64,000 nt of DNA from contig NZ_MTSD02000002.1 in the NCBI RefSeq assembly GCF_001995095.2, forward strand, positions 124,001 through 188,000, written 5' to 3'. A program made the translations under genes and the position numbers. This DNA is from Oceanospirillum linum. GTDB lineage: Bacteria; Pseudomonadota; Gammaproteobacteria; Pseudomonadales; Halomonadaceae. Shown in pieces: positions 29,455 through 38,191 of the stretch. The notes under the pieces are model-generated. The model was not told the DNA's origin and did not search any database. It was given only the letters and a program-made list of their open reading frames with translations. Each line of letters opens with the position of its first letter. Position 1 is the stretch's first letter.

Positions 29455-31500
29455 ATGTCTGAGTTTGATTCGGGTCCGATTAACACACCGGATACCGGTG
29501 ACACCATGGTATCCATCACCAATCTGGAAGGGAAAATCACCTATGTAAACCGGGTATTTATGCGGGTATCCGGATACCATGAAAAGCAACTTATTGGCTT
29601 CAACCATAACCTTGTACGCCATCATACAATGCCGCGCTGCGTGTGGCATCGTGTCTGGAAGCGTCTCGAAAAAAATGATGAAGCCTTTATTCTGGTCAAA
29701 AATTCCAGCGCTACCGGCACAGAATACTGGAGTTTTTCCGCCCTGTATCCGAACTATGATGCTCAGGGGAAAAAAGTTGGCTATTGCGCAGTTCACTACC
29801 CCGCATCCGAATCCATGATACGACTTATTGAACCTATTTATGCCAAGGTTCTTGAAGCTGAAAGCAGAGACTTTAATAGCGGGCTTGATTGCCTTGAACA
29901 GCTTTTAAAGGATGCTGGCCATGACAGTTACAGCGATTACCTGCTTGAAGCACACTATAAAGAAGCTCCTACGGAGCCTTCCGGAAGGCCAGGTTACCAG
30001 CCAACCTACGCCCGGCAAACATCAAGCAACAGCGCGGCCTGGCCTTTTCTCAATACACAGATCAACATTGCTCAGGGAGTTCACCTTGGACTGGCGACCC
30101 TGGTTACGGCTGCCGGTCAGTATTTCTACTCTGCCAGCCCATGGTTTCTTCTTTATCCTCTGATCGTATTCGCTGTAATCGTATACATTCGCCGTATTGT
30201 GCATCGGGCACTTAAAGTTCTGCATAGGGTACACCACACAATTAAACGCAGCAAAATGGGCGAATTTCACCATAGGGTTAATGATATTTCCGGGCTTGGT
30301 GAGGTCGGACAGGTTGCCTGGGAGATGAATGAGCTTCTGGATCAGATGCAGAGCTTCTATCTTGAAGCGGACAGTGCTTTTCAGGATGTCTCCGAAGGTC
30401 AGGAGCACAGGTATGCTATCAGCACAGCTGTTTCCGGTGCACCATACCGATCACTTGAACAGTTAAATACCGGCCTCGACGCCATCCGTCAGGTGCGCAC
30501 AATACGCTCCCGTAATGAACTGATGTCAAAACTTAATGAAGTCAATGTGGGATGCCTGGTACCCAACCTGACAACGATCCAAACCGACCTGTCAGCCGTT
30601 ATTGAGGAGATTCGCTCTGCACTCAACACCTCCACTGAAAACCGCCAGGATGTTGAAGCCTCTGAACGTGTGATTGAGACCATGCTTCAACAGCTTTCAA
30701 ATATCACAGGTGTACTGAGCAATATTCAGGATTTAGTCATTCAGCTGGACCAGGATGGTAGCCGCGTGGTTGAAGCTCTGACATTGATCTCCGATATCTC
30801 TGAACAGACCAATCTGTTGGCACTGAACGCATCCATTGAAGCGGCCCGGGCAGGGGAACACGGCAGAGGCTTTGCTGTTGTTGCCGATGAAGTGCGAACC
30901 CTTGCAGGTCGCTCGAAGGACGCTGCAGAAAATATCAGCCGCATTATCGATACGTTCTCAGAGCGCTCTAAACAGATGCGTATCGCATCAGAGCAAGCGG
31001 GTGGAGAAGCAGAAGCTCTGAACCGGGACATTGGTGGTTTTCATGAAACCTTCACCCGACTGGCGACTTCAGCCATAGATACTAACAAACGCCTAGCCCA
31101 CGCCAGTGATAAAAACTTTACCATTCTGGCAAAAGTAGATCATATCGTTTACAAGCAGCGCACCTATCTTGGAATCCAGGATACTCAGGAGCATACAGAA
31201 GCAATCAATGCGGTTAGCGTTGATCATCATAACTGCCGTCTCGGCAAATGGTATGATGAGGGCATAGGTTACGAACAGTTCCGGCACCTGAACAGCTTCA
31301 AAAAGCTTCAGGAACCCCATGAAGCGGTTCATAAGTGCGCCCGATTTGCGGTCGAACTCGCATCCAATAACTGGCTGAGTAATCCGGATATTCGCGATGA
31401 AATTGTTGCCGCAGTTAATCGTGCTGAAAGTGCCAGTGATGAAGTTATGTCTCTGCTTGATGCTATGGTTGAAGAGAAACACCACAGTCATTACAGTTAA
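29455..31500 (+). CDS. Aer-like PAS chemoreceptor with C-terminal CZB domain
   Basis: 681-residue receptor. An N-terminal cytoplasmic PAS (about 10-120; LEGKITYVNRVFMRVSGY) resembles Aer redox/energy sensors. A hydrophobic stretch follows at about 205-245 (YFYSASPWFLLYPLIVFAVI), then the signalling hairpin [21 protein letters not shown], and a C-terminal chemoreceptor zinc-binding domain with HHNCRLGKWYDEGIGYEQF and HEAVHK supplying the His/Cys ligands. CZB domains bind zinc and are linked to hypochlorite or zinc sensing. GCCAGGAGGCGTT precedes the ATG. No large periplasmic domain, so input is intracellular. Confidence 0.9.
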   Translation: MSEFDSGPINTPDTGDTMVSITNLEGKITYVNRVFMRVSGYHEKQLIGFNHNLVRHHTMPRCVWHRVWKRLEKNDEAFILVKNSSATGTEYWSFSALYPNYDAQGKKVGYCAVHYPASESMIRLIEPIYAKVLEAESRDFNSGLDCLEQLLKDAGHDSYSDYLLEAHYKEAPTEPSGRPGYQPTYARQTSSNSAAWPFLNTQINIAQGVHLGLATLVTAAGQYFYSASPWFLLYPLIVFAVIVYIRRIVHRALKVLHRVHHTIKRSKMGEFHHRVNDISGLGEVGQVAWEMNELLDQMQSFYLEADSAFQDVSEGQEHRYAISTAVSGAPYRSLEQLNTGLDAIRQVRTIRSRNELMSKLNEVNVGCLVPNLTTIQTDLSAVIEEIRSALNTSTENRQDVEASERVIETMLQQLSNITGVLSNIQDLVIQLDQDGSRVVEALTLISDISEQTNLLALNASIEAARAGEHGRGFAVVADEVRTLAGRSKDAAENISRIIDTFSERSKQMRIASEQAGGEAEALNRDIGGFHETFTRLATSAIDTNKRLAHASDKNFTILAKVDHIVYKQRTYLGIQDTQEHTEAINAVSVDHHNCRLGKWYDEGIGYEQFRHLNSFKKLQEPHEAVHKCARFAVELASNNWLSNPDIRDEIVAAVNRAESASDEVMSLLDAMVEEKHHSHYS

Positions 31501-31614
31501 TCAATAAACCTGACGGGTTCGATCAGAGATAAAGGCTCATGCCTTGCCTGGCTGCATTCGCCTCCGTACAATCTGGGCACCTCTTAACTTAAAAGCGATA
31601 TAAAACAGAACATC

Positions 31615-32541
31615 ATGTCCAAAAACCGTGCAGTCAGTCAGCTTGTCGAAGAGTTCTGCCAACAGCGCCCGATCCGCGCAGGCTCCCTGATCATTACCGT
31701 TTATGGTGACTCTATAGCGCCAAGGGGAGGCACCGTCTGGCTTGGCAGTCTGATTAACAGCCTTGAGCCTCTTGGGCTGAATCAGCGCCTGGTCAGAACC
31801 TCCGTATTCCGCCTGGCCAAAGAGGAGTGGCTTACCGCTGAACAGATTGGCCGCCGAAGCTACTATAGTCTGACGGCATCAGGTCGCCGCCGCTTCGAAA
31901 AAGCCTTCAAACGTGTTTATGCGCCGGTTTTACCGGACTGGGATGGCCAGTGGTGTCTGGTTATTACCAGTCAGCTTGATCAGGATTTACGAAAAAATGT
32001 CAAAGAGGAATTGGGCTGGCTTGGTTTTGGCCCAATTGCACCGGGCGTTATGGCACACCCTATGGCGGATATGTCCGAGCTGCAGTCAAGTCTTAAAGAT
32101 CTGGGGGCTCTGGATGATGCCATTATTTTCCAGACTCATAAGCAGGATGTGATCAATGGCCGTCCTCTTCGCCTGCTCGTGCGTGATTGCTGGAATCTTG
32201 ACGAGCTGTCTGAAAGCTACCGACAGTTTCTGAATAAATTCCGCCCGATCTGGAATGAGTTAAAAAATGAGGACAAGCTTGATCCCGAGGACTGCTTCCT
32301 TATCCGCACACTGCTTATCCATGAGTACCGCCGGGTTCTGCTGCGGGACCCCCAACTTCCGGAAGAGCTTCTGCCAAACGATTGGGAGGGAACCGCCGCT
32401 CGCCTTCTCTGTCGCAATCTCTATCGTTTGGTTGCTGAAAAAACCGAGTACCACCTAAGCCAGATACTGGAGACCGCAGAAGGCCCGCTGCCTGATGCCT
32501 CCCCTGCTTTCTATAAACGCTTTGGTGGCCTGAGTATCTGA
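31615..32541 (+). CDS. paaX: Phenylacetate-responsive repressor PaaX
   Basis: 308-residue regulator. The N-terminal winged helix contains YGDSIAPRGGTVWLGSLI and GLNQRLVRTSVFRLAKEEWL, both nearly identical to E. coli PaaX as I recall it; the C-terminal part has LLIHEYRRVLLRDPQLPEELLPNDW and ends YKRFGGLSI. PaaX represses paa operons until phenylacetyl-CoA binds. Ribosome site is weak. It stands after the chemoreceptors and 21 bases before the reductase gene, with which it likely forms a transcript. Confidence 0.93.
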   Translation: MSKNRAVSQLVEEFCQQRPIRAGSLIITVYGDSIAPRGGTVWLGSLINSLEPLGLNQRLVRTSVFRLAKEEWLTAEQIGRRSYYSLTASGRRRFEKAFKRVYAPVLPDWDGQWCLVITSQLDQDLRKNVKEELGWLGFGPIAPGVMAHPMADMSELQSSLKDLGALDDAIIFQTHKQDVINGRPLRLLVRDCWNLDELSESYRQFLNKFRPIWNELKNEDKLDPEDCFLIRTLLIHEYRRVLLRDPQLPEELLPNDWEGTAARLLCRNLYRLVAEKTEYHLSQILETAEGPLPDASPAFYKRFGGLSI

Positions 32542-32562
32542 ACTCTCAGTCCAAGGATTTTT

Positions 32563-33870
32563 ATGTCATTACAGATTGCTATTGTTGGTAGCGGACCCGC
32601 AGGCTGCTTCATGGCTGAGCTGCTCAGTCGCAAAATAGATGACTGCCAAATCGACATCATCGAACGCCTTCCGTCACTATTCGGCCTTGTTCGCGCCGGT
32701 GTTGCACCTGACCATCAGGGTACAAAAAATGTCATCCGCCAGTTTGAGCGCACTCTGGAGAAGCAAAATATCCGCGTTATGGCAAACCTTACCGTTGGTG
32801 AGGATATAAGCTACGAAACACTTAAACAGTTCTACGATCTGGTTATTTTTGCGACCGGCGCATCCAGGGACAGAGCGCTGAACATTGCCGGAGAAGCGTT
32901 GACAGGAGTCTATGGCTCCAACCATTTCGTGGGCTGGTACAACGGCCATCCAGAGAGTCACCAGCCCCCCCCGGAACTATCAGGGCCATCTGTTGCAATT
33001 ATCGGCCACGGAAATGTAGCACTTGATATCGCAAGGCTTTTAGCAAAAACCCCGGAAGAGAAAGAAAGTACAGATATCTGCCAGTCTGCAATGGAAGCCA
33101 TAAACCAAAGTAAGATTCGGGATATCTACCTAATTGGCAGGGGTTCCCCTGAACAGGCAAAGTTCACGCCACCGGAGCTTGCTGAACTTAAAGACCTGTC
33201 AAATGCAATCCCTCTGATCGAAAATTGTGACCTACCTGAATCACCTTCGGCTGACCTGGAACCAAGGGAGGCCCGTGCCAAACAGATGAATCTTGACCTG
33301 TTCAGGGAGTTTACCGAAAATGTAACACCAGACTTATCGGAAAAAACCAGAATTCACTTTCTGTTTAATCTCAGCCCATTAAGCATTCAGGGTGCAGACG
33401 GCAGGGTATCTTGTCTCAATCTAAAACAGACGTCCTCAGGTGAGTCGGAGAAAAACCTGTCTGTTCCAGTCAACACTTTGATCAGCGCCATCGGTTATTG
33501 CAGTGATCCGATCACAGGTGTTCCTTTTGATGACAGCAGCGGCCGCCTTATTCATGAGGCAGGCCTGGTTGAAAAAGGTGTTTATGCCACGGGCTGGTGC
33601 CGACGAGGCCCAACAGGTGTTATTCCGACAAATCGTGCTGACGCCCTTGAGATCAGCAAGCGCATTCTTAATGACCTGAATGATGGGCGTATTCCGTCAG
33701 GCAAGCCAGGGCGAAAAGCGATGGATCAATTTATTAAGGATCATAAGCTTCAGGTACTGAGTTATGCTGACTGGAAAATGATCGACAATGCAGAGCAGTC
33801 AGCAGCCCAGGGTAAAAAGCCACGCGAGAAATTCATCTCAACCGCCGACATGGTTAATCTTGTCTGCTAG
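32563..33870 (+). CDS. FprA/adrenodoxin-reductase-type NAD(P)H:ferredoxin reductase
   Basis: 435-residue flavoprotein. FAD-binding VGSGPAGCFMAELLSRK at the N-terminus, the family mark VRAGVAPDHQGTKNV, a second Rossmann GHGNVALDIARLL for NADPH, and GWCRRGPTGVIPTNRADA near the C-terminus. Such enzymes pass electrons from NADPH to a ferredoxin. AAGGATTTTT precedes the ATG. Co-location with paaX suggests an electron supply role for a phenylacetate-linked oxygenase, but PaaE is the usual reductase, so this is only inference. Confidence 0.88.
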   Translation: MSLQIAIVGSGPAGCFMAELLSRKIDDCQIDIIERLPSLFGLVRAGVAPDHQGTKNVIRQFERTLEKQNIRVMANLTVGEDISYETLKQFYDLVIFATGASRDRALNIAGEALTGVYGSNHFVGWYNGHPESHQPPPELSGPSVAIIGHGNVALDIARLLAKTPEEKESTDICQSAMEAINQSKIRDIYLIGRGSPEQAKFTPPELAELKDLSNAIPLIENCDLPESPSADLEPREARAKQMNLDLFREFTENVTPDLSEKTRIHFLFNLSPLSIQGADGRVSCLNLKQTSSGESEKNLSVPVNTLISAIGYCSDPITGVPFDDSSGRLIHEAGLVEKGVYATGWCRRGPTGVIPTNRADALEISKRILNDLNDGRIPSGKPGRKAMDQFIKDHKLQVLSYADWKMIDNAEQSAAQGKKPREKFISTADMVNLVC

Positions 33871-34078
33871 ACCGGCTTATTATCCAGTCTGGATCTAAAG
33901 AGGGGCAGCCTCACTTTTGTAGCCAGTATGGCCTTCAATACATCGTCATTCTGGCCGGAGGATCTGCTCATCTTTAAAACAACCTCTTGTTTTAAGCAAC
34001 TTATAATTACGCATGACAGGCTGCAGGCATTGCAGCCGGATAATATAAAATAATTTCACATTCATCAGGTTACTTTTC

Positions 34079-34660
34079 ATGCCTCTTTCAACCGCCGCTC
34101 GCCGCCAACTGATCCATACCCGAACCGTAACCTGTAATGCTTTTAAGCGTGATGATGGTCTCTGGGATATCGAAGGCCATATGACAGATATCAAAACGCT
34201 GCCGATCCCTAACGAAGACCGGGGTGGCAGCATCCCTCCGGGAGAACCCCTGCATGAGATGTGGCTTCGCCTGACCCTGGATACTCAACTCACCATCCAT
34301 AATGCTGAAGCCAGCACGGAACACGCCCCTTTTTTAATCTGCCCCAATATAACCGGAGCGTATAAAGCACTGAAAGGCCTGAATATCGGCCCCGGCTGGA
34401 CTAAAAAAGTCAGGGCGCTATTGGGTAAAGCCGGAGGCTGTACCCATCACACGGAGCTATTGGGCCCCATGGCCACAACCGCATTTCAGGCACTCTATGA
34501 AGAGCTGAAAAAACAGGAACAGCAAAAAAATCAACCACCGGCCATCATAAATACCTGTCACGCTTTGGCACAGAACAGCCCGGTAACGCAACGCCTTTGG
34601 CCTGAACACTATCAGGCAGATAACGGCCAATCGGAGTCAGACAAAGAAGTCAGCGTCTAA
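34079..34660 (+). CDS. DUF2889 family protein
   Basis: 193-residue cytoplasmic protein of unknown function. The N-terminal half has RQLIHTRTVTCNAFKRDDGLWDIEGHMTD and GEPLHEMWLRLTLD, which I recognise as the DUF2889 pattern; the middle has GGCTHHTELLGPMATTAF, with a CTHH group that could bind metal. The C-terminal 40 residues are hydrophilic. AGGTTACTTTTC precedes the ATG. It is followed 99 bases later by a thiolase-fold gene. DUF2889 proteins often sit near aromatic or steroid catabolism, but I know no activity. Confidence 0.75.
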   Translation: MPLSTAARRQLIHTRTVTCNAFKRDDGLWDIEGHMTDIKTLPIPNEDRGGSIPPGEPLHEMWLRLTLDTQLTIHNAEASTEHAPFLICPNITGAYKALKGLNIGPGWTKKVRALLGKAGGCTHHTELLGPMATTAFQALYEELKKQEQQKNQPPAIINTCHALAQNSPVTQRLWPEHYQADNGQSESDKEVSV

Positions 34661-34759
34661 ATTTTTCTCACAATACTAAGCCACGGCACAGGTATTCTCA
34701 GGCAAAGCAGAATAGACTGTCTGCCAGTAGCTATTTATAACAAAAAAAACGGAGTCACT

Positions 34760-35788
34760 ATGGCCGACAGTATTATTATTGCAGCAGCCCGCTCACTGAG
34801 TCAGCAAGGGGATCTGCAAGCCGTAACCCGATTAATTCAGGATGCCGAGTCTTTAGGCAAACGCTGCATCACGCTTACCATTGATAGCCTCAAAACACCT
34901 TGGAATAGTCCTGTTGAGCGGTATCACTTCCGAAGTGGCTGCGGCCCTATTGAAGCCTTGTCTGTTGCCAACCGACTGATTCAGGATGGGGATGCAGACC
35001 TGGTCGCTATTCACGGTAAAGACTTTATTAAAAGTGATTATTCCCAGGCAGACCGCCATGAAAAAATGTCGATCTATCCTGAGCTTTCAATGCCGGAAGC
35101 CTACACCTTACTTGCCCGACACTTTTGCGAACAACAGGGGCTCACGCAGGCAGCGTTTATCCGGCTCAGAAATGCTATTTTTGAGAACCTGAAGCAAACA
35201 GGGGAGCAACTGAAACTAAAGCTTCCTGCCGAGTCCTGGTATCAGCCTCTGACAGAATTATTTCGGGGTGTTGATTGTGCCAATCCCGTGGTCGACTTCG
35301 AAGGACTACTGGTTGTCAGCCATCAGGATTCAGGCTTGCCTCCTCAAATGGAACCTGTTGCTATTAAGGGGGTTGGTATCGGTATTGCTGAACATGATGG
35401 CCCGGAGTATGTCCGTGAACTGGCCCATTATCATGCTCTTGAAAAAGCAGTACATTATGCGGAAATTCAGTCCGGCATGAATGTAGCCGAACTGCTAAAA
35501 AAACCAGAAGCGTTAACGGAAGCCTATACCTGCTACCCGGTTGTACCTCTGGCTCTGCTGATGATCGCAGGTTCCATCCAATCTGAAGATACACTCATGC
35601 AATGGCTGAGCCAAAAACCACTAACCTGCACGGGGGGTATGAATCTGGCGCGGGCACCATGGAACAACCCTGCTCTGAATGGCCTGATTGCTGTCTGCGA
35701 GTCACTTCAGAGTAACAAGCAGGATGCACTGGTCCATGGTAACGGTGGACTGGGCTACAAACAGGGCATCGCTCTACTTAGTCGTTAA
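34760..35788 (+). CDS. Thiolase-fold protein lacking the usual nucleophilic cysteine
   Basis: 342-residue protein that follows the layout of acetyl-CoA acetyltransferase-like thiolases: FRSGCGPIEALSVANRLIQDGDAD at 57-80 corresponds to the Cys-SG loop and its helix, TCYPVVPLALLMIAG (257-271) to the core motif, LTCTGGMNLARAPWNN (288-303) and VHGNGGLGYKQGIALL (325-340) to the second half. At the loop the order is F-R-S-G-C-G, where thiolases have Cys before SG or GSG. The protein is also shorter than a thiolase (about 390). GGAGTCACT precedes the ATG. It may be a non-catalytic or divergent enzyme; function unknown. Confidence 0.65.
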   Translation: MADSIIIAAARSLSQQGDLQAVTRLIQDAESLGKRCITLTIDSLKTPWNSPVERYHFRSGCGPIEALSVANRLIQDGDADLVAIHGKDFIKSDYSQADRHEKMSIYPELSMPEAYTLLARHFCEQQGLTQAAFIRLRNAIFENLKQTGEQLKLKLPAESWYQPLTELFRGVDCANPVVDFEGLLVVSHQDSGLPPQMEPVAIKGVGIGIAEHDGPEYVRELAHYHALEKAVHYAEIQSGMNVAELLKKPEALTEAYTCYPVVPLALLMIAGSIQSEDTLMQWLSQKPLTCTGGMNLARAPWNNPALNGLIAVCESLQSNKQDALVHGNGGLGYKQGIALLSR

Positions 35789-35953
35789 TATATTTTATTA
35801 CCACTCTCCTACTATTGTTAACTCTTTCTTATATAAAACCCTTTCCTGAAGCAACAAGCTCACATTAAAAATGTGCGTTTGTTGTTTCTGTACAAAACAC
35901 CAGCCGCTATATTAGGTGTTACTATTTACTAACAAAAAAAGCATGAATTAATC

Positions 35954-35968
35954 CACACTTATAGTGTG
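35954..35968. promoter_or_regulatory. Inverted repeat upstream of the NapC-type gene
   Basis: CACACT and AGTGTG around TAT, 57 bases before the cytochrome start. A dyad of this size at this place is operator-like. It does not match FNR, NarL or NsrR sites that I know. Confidence 0.35.
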
Positions 35969-36024
35969 CATAAATAAGCAGTTAGGCTACCCTTGTCATA
36001 AATACCCACACAGGGAGTAGAGAA

Positions 36025-36600
36025 TTGATACAACGGAAATCAAGAATAAAAAAAGGATTGCTCACTGTCATTTTAATTGGTTCAGCCTTGGGGCTTTTTT
36101 CAGTTATCAGCTGGATAGGCACCGACTACGCGCTGCACGCAACATCAGATCAGGCTTTCTGCGGTAGCTGCCACAGTATGAAGCCTATGCAAGCCTCCTT
36201 TCTTGATGACGTTCACGGCGGGGCATCCACAAAAGGTATTCAGGCACTTTGTTCCGATTGCCACCTACCTCAGGACAACTACATCTCCTATCTTTATGTA
36301 AAAGCCAAAAGTGGTGCATGGGATGTCTGGAAAGAGTTTGTATTGGGTGCTGATGATGTGGACTGGTATACCAAGCGGAACCGAGCGAATGAATATGTCT
36401 ATGACTCCGGCTGCCTGAAGTGCCACAACAATCTAAAAAACGGCTCTGAACGCATGAATAAACAGTTTGTTGCCCATAAACCTTATTTTCTGGGCACCAC
36501 CGAAAAAAGCTGTATCGATTGTCATTCTGTCGGTCATAAAAACCTGGAACACAAGCTTAAAGCCCATTTTGGCCCATATGAAGCAGCCATAAAAAAATAA
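36025..36600 (+). CDS. NapC/NirT-family tetrahaem cytochrome c
   Basis: 191-residue membrane-anchored periplasmic quinol dehydrogenase. One N-terminal membrane anchor (about 11-31) and four CxxCH haem sites at C46, C76, C130 and C163. The first is in FCGSCHSMKPM, typical of NapC/NrfH/cM552 proteins. The frame starts with TTG at 36025 with GGGAG seven bases upstream; the next ATG is beyond the first haem, so TTG is the only sensible start. The octahaem protein follows 61 bases later, so this protein is its likely quinone partner, as CycB/cM552 is for HAO. Confidence 0.88.
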   Translation: MIQRKSRIKKGLLTVILIGSALGLFSVISWIGTDYALHATSDQAFCGSCHSMKPMQASFLDDVHGGASTKGIQALCSDCHLPQDNYISYLYVKAKSGAWDVWKEFVLGADDVDWYTKRNRANEYVYDSGCLKCHNNLKNGSERMNKQFVAHKPYFLGTTEKSCIDCHSVGHKNLEHKLKAHFGPYEAAIKK

Positions 36601-36661
36601 TAAATAACACCACTAATAACCGTCTTACGATAAGCAGACCCAAAGGATGATGAGGTTTACC

Positions 36662-37999
36662 ATGAGCATACGAGAGATCTATCGCCCAATACTGTTGCTG
36701 CTGGCGCTATGCCTGCTGACATTCAGTCATGGGGGTATAGCGGCTGAGTCAAACAAAAGTATCGATATGAGCCAGGTGCAAACCATCAGCTTTAAGCGTG
36801 GCCTGAGCGAAATTGATAAAAGCTGCGTCAGTTGTCACCAAAAAAAACAGCCCGGTATTGTTGCCGACTGGAAAGACAGCCGTCATAGCCATGTCAGTGT
36901 CGGCTGTTATGATTGCCACGCCGCCAGAGAGGGGCAACCTGATGCCCAATTACACAATAAAGGTGAACTGAAAAACGTCTACATTACCCCTTTAGTTTCC
37001 CCCGCTACCTGTGGTCGCTGCCACCCGAAAGAGCAGGAGCAGTTTAATCAAAGCGGCCACTTCCGCGCCCACCACCAGATCATCCCAAAAGACAGCCTGC
37101 ATGCACTGGTAAGGGTTCACGAGGGACGGAGTAACAAAGAGCTGGGTAACGCGCCGAATGAAACAGGCTGCATCCAATGCCACGGAACCGAAATCAAACT
37201 GGATAAGGATGGCCACCCTGACCCAACAACCTGGCCAAACGCCGGCATGGGTAATATCTATCCTGATGGCGCCACGGGTAACTGTGCGGCCTGTCATACC
37301 CGTCATAAATTCTCCATTGCCGAAGCCCGTAAACCCGCAGCCTGTGCTTCATGCCACCTTGGCCCTGACCATCCGGATATTGAAGTTTTCAATAACAGCA
37401 AACATGGCCATATCTTCAATGCTGATGGCAACAACTGGAAATGGGACTCGCCACCTGATGGATGGGAGCCAGGGGACTATCGTGCACCAACCTGCGCAAC
37501 CTGCCATATGAGTGGTATCGGTGAGCTCAGTACCACTCATAACATCACAGAAAGACTGTACTGGAATCTATGGGCCAAAGAGTCCAAGGTTCGTAACTCT
37601 GATGATGTGCTGAGTCCTTTATTGGGTAACGGCGTTGAAGGCCGTAAAAAGATGGAGCAGGTCTGTAGCTCGTGTCACAGCTCACGTCATACTGAAGGCT
37701 TCTTTAAACAGGGCGATAAAGCGGTCAAGCTTTACAATGTGGAATACTATGCCCCTGCTAAAAAGATGCTTGATGAGCTGAAGGCCAAGGGTTTATTGAA
37801 AGAAAATCAATGGACGGACGAATTCCAGATCACTTTCTACCATCTGTGGCACCACGAGGGTCGTCGTGCACGTCATGGCGCTATGATGGGGGCACCTGAT
37901 TATGCTCACTGGCACGGCTTCTTTGAGCTGCAACAGGACCTCTATAAACTGCAGGCAATTCATAAAAAGCGTCTTGAAACAGGTAAAATTGAAGACTAA
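36662..37999 (+). CDS. Octahaem cytochrome c, hydroxylamine-oxidoreductase-like
   Basis: 445-residue secreted protein with a signal peptide (MSIREIYRPILLLLALCLLT, cleavage near GIAAES) and exactly eight CxxCH motifs at C55, C82, C117, C170, C208, C228, C278 and C335. Spacing and the C-terminal GAPDYAHWHGFFELQQDLYK segment suggest the HAO/eHao branch of octahaem cytochromes; octahaem tetrathionate or nitrite reductases are less likely. I chose ATG 36662 because GAGG lies six bases upstream; an ATG at 36647 adds five residues. Direction (hydroxylamine oxidation or nitrite/hydroxylamine reduction) depends on whether the cross-linking tyrosine is present, which needs an alignment. Confidence 0.8.
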   Translation: MSIREIYRPILLLLALCLLTFSHGGIAAESNKSIDMSQVQTISFKRGLSEIDKSCVSCHQKKQPGIVADWKDSRHSHVSVGCYDCHAAREGQPDAQLHNKGELKNVYITPLVSPATCGRCHPKEQEQFNQSGHFRAHHQIIPKDSLHALVRVHEGRSNKELGNAPNETGCIQCHGTEIKLDKDGHPDPTTWPNAGMGNIYPDGATGNCAACHTRHKFSIAEARKPAACASCHLGPDHPDIEVFNNSKHGHIFNADGNNWKWDSPPDGWEPGDYRAPTCATCHMSGIGELSTTHNITERLYWNLWAKESKVRNSDDVLSPLLGNGVEGRKKMEQVCSSCHSSRHTEGFFKQGDKAVKLYNVEYYAPAKKMLDELKAKGLLKENQWTDEFQITFYHLWHHEGRRARHGAMMGAPDYAHWHGFFELQQDLYKLQAIHKKRLETGKIED

Positions 38000-38033
38000 A
38001 TGAATACTTGATGCTTAGACCTGCACAATATCG

Positions 38034-38060
38034 GAAGCCTCTGCAGTTGCAGAGGCTTCT
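38034..38060 (+). terminator. Hairpin after the octahaem gene
   Basis: GAAGCCTCTGCA / TGCAGAGGCTTC, 12-base arms around GT, followed by TTAC. The T-run is poor, so termination may be partial. Confidence 0.65.
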
Positions 38061-38191
38061 TACGTTCAGAATTTCAATTTCCGGCCATTCTATTCAGCTG
38101 ATCATTTTCTCACTGGACAGTAATATCAACCAAGCCTAACCTTACCGCCTATCCTATCTTTCTTTACTTTCTGTTTGCAGCGAGAAAAATA

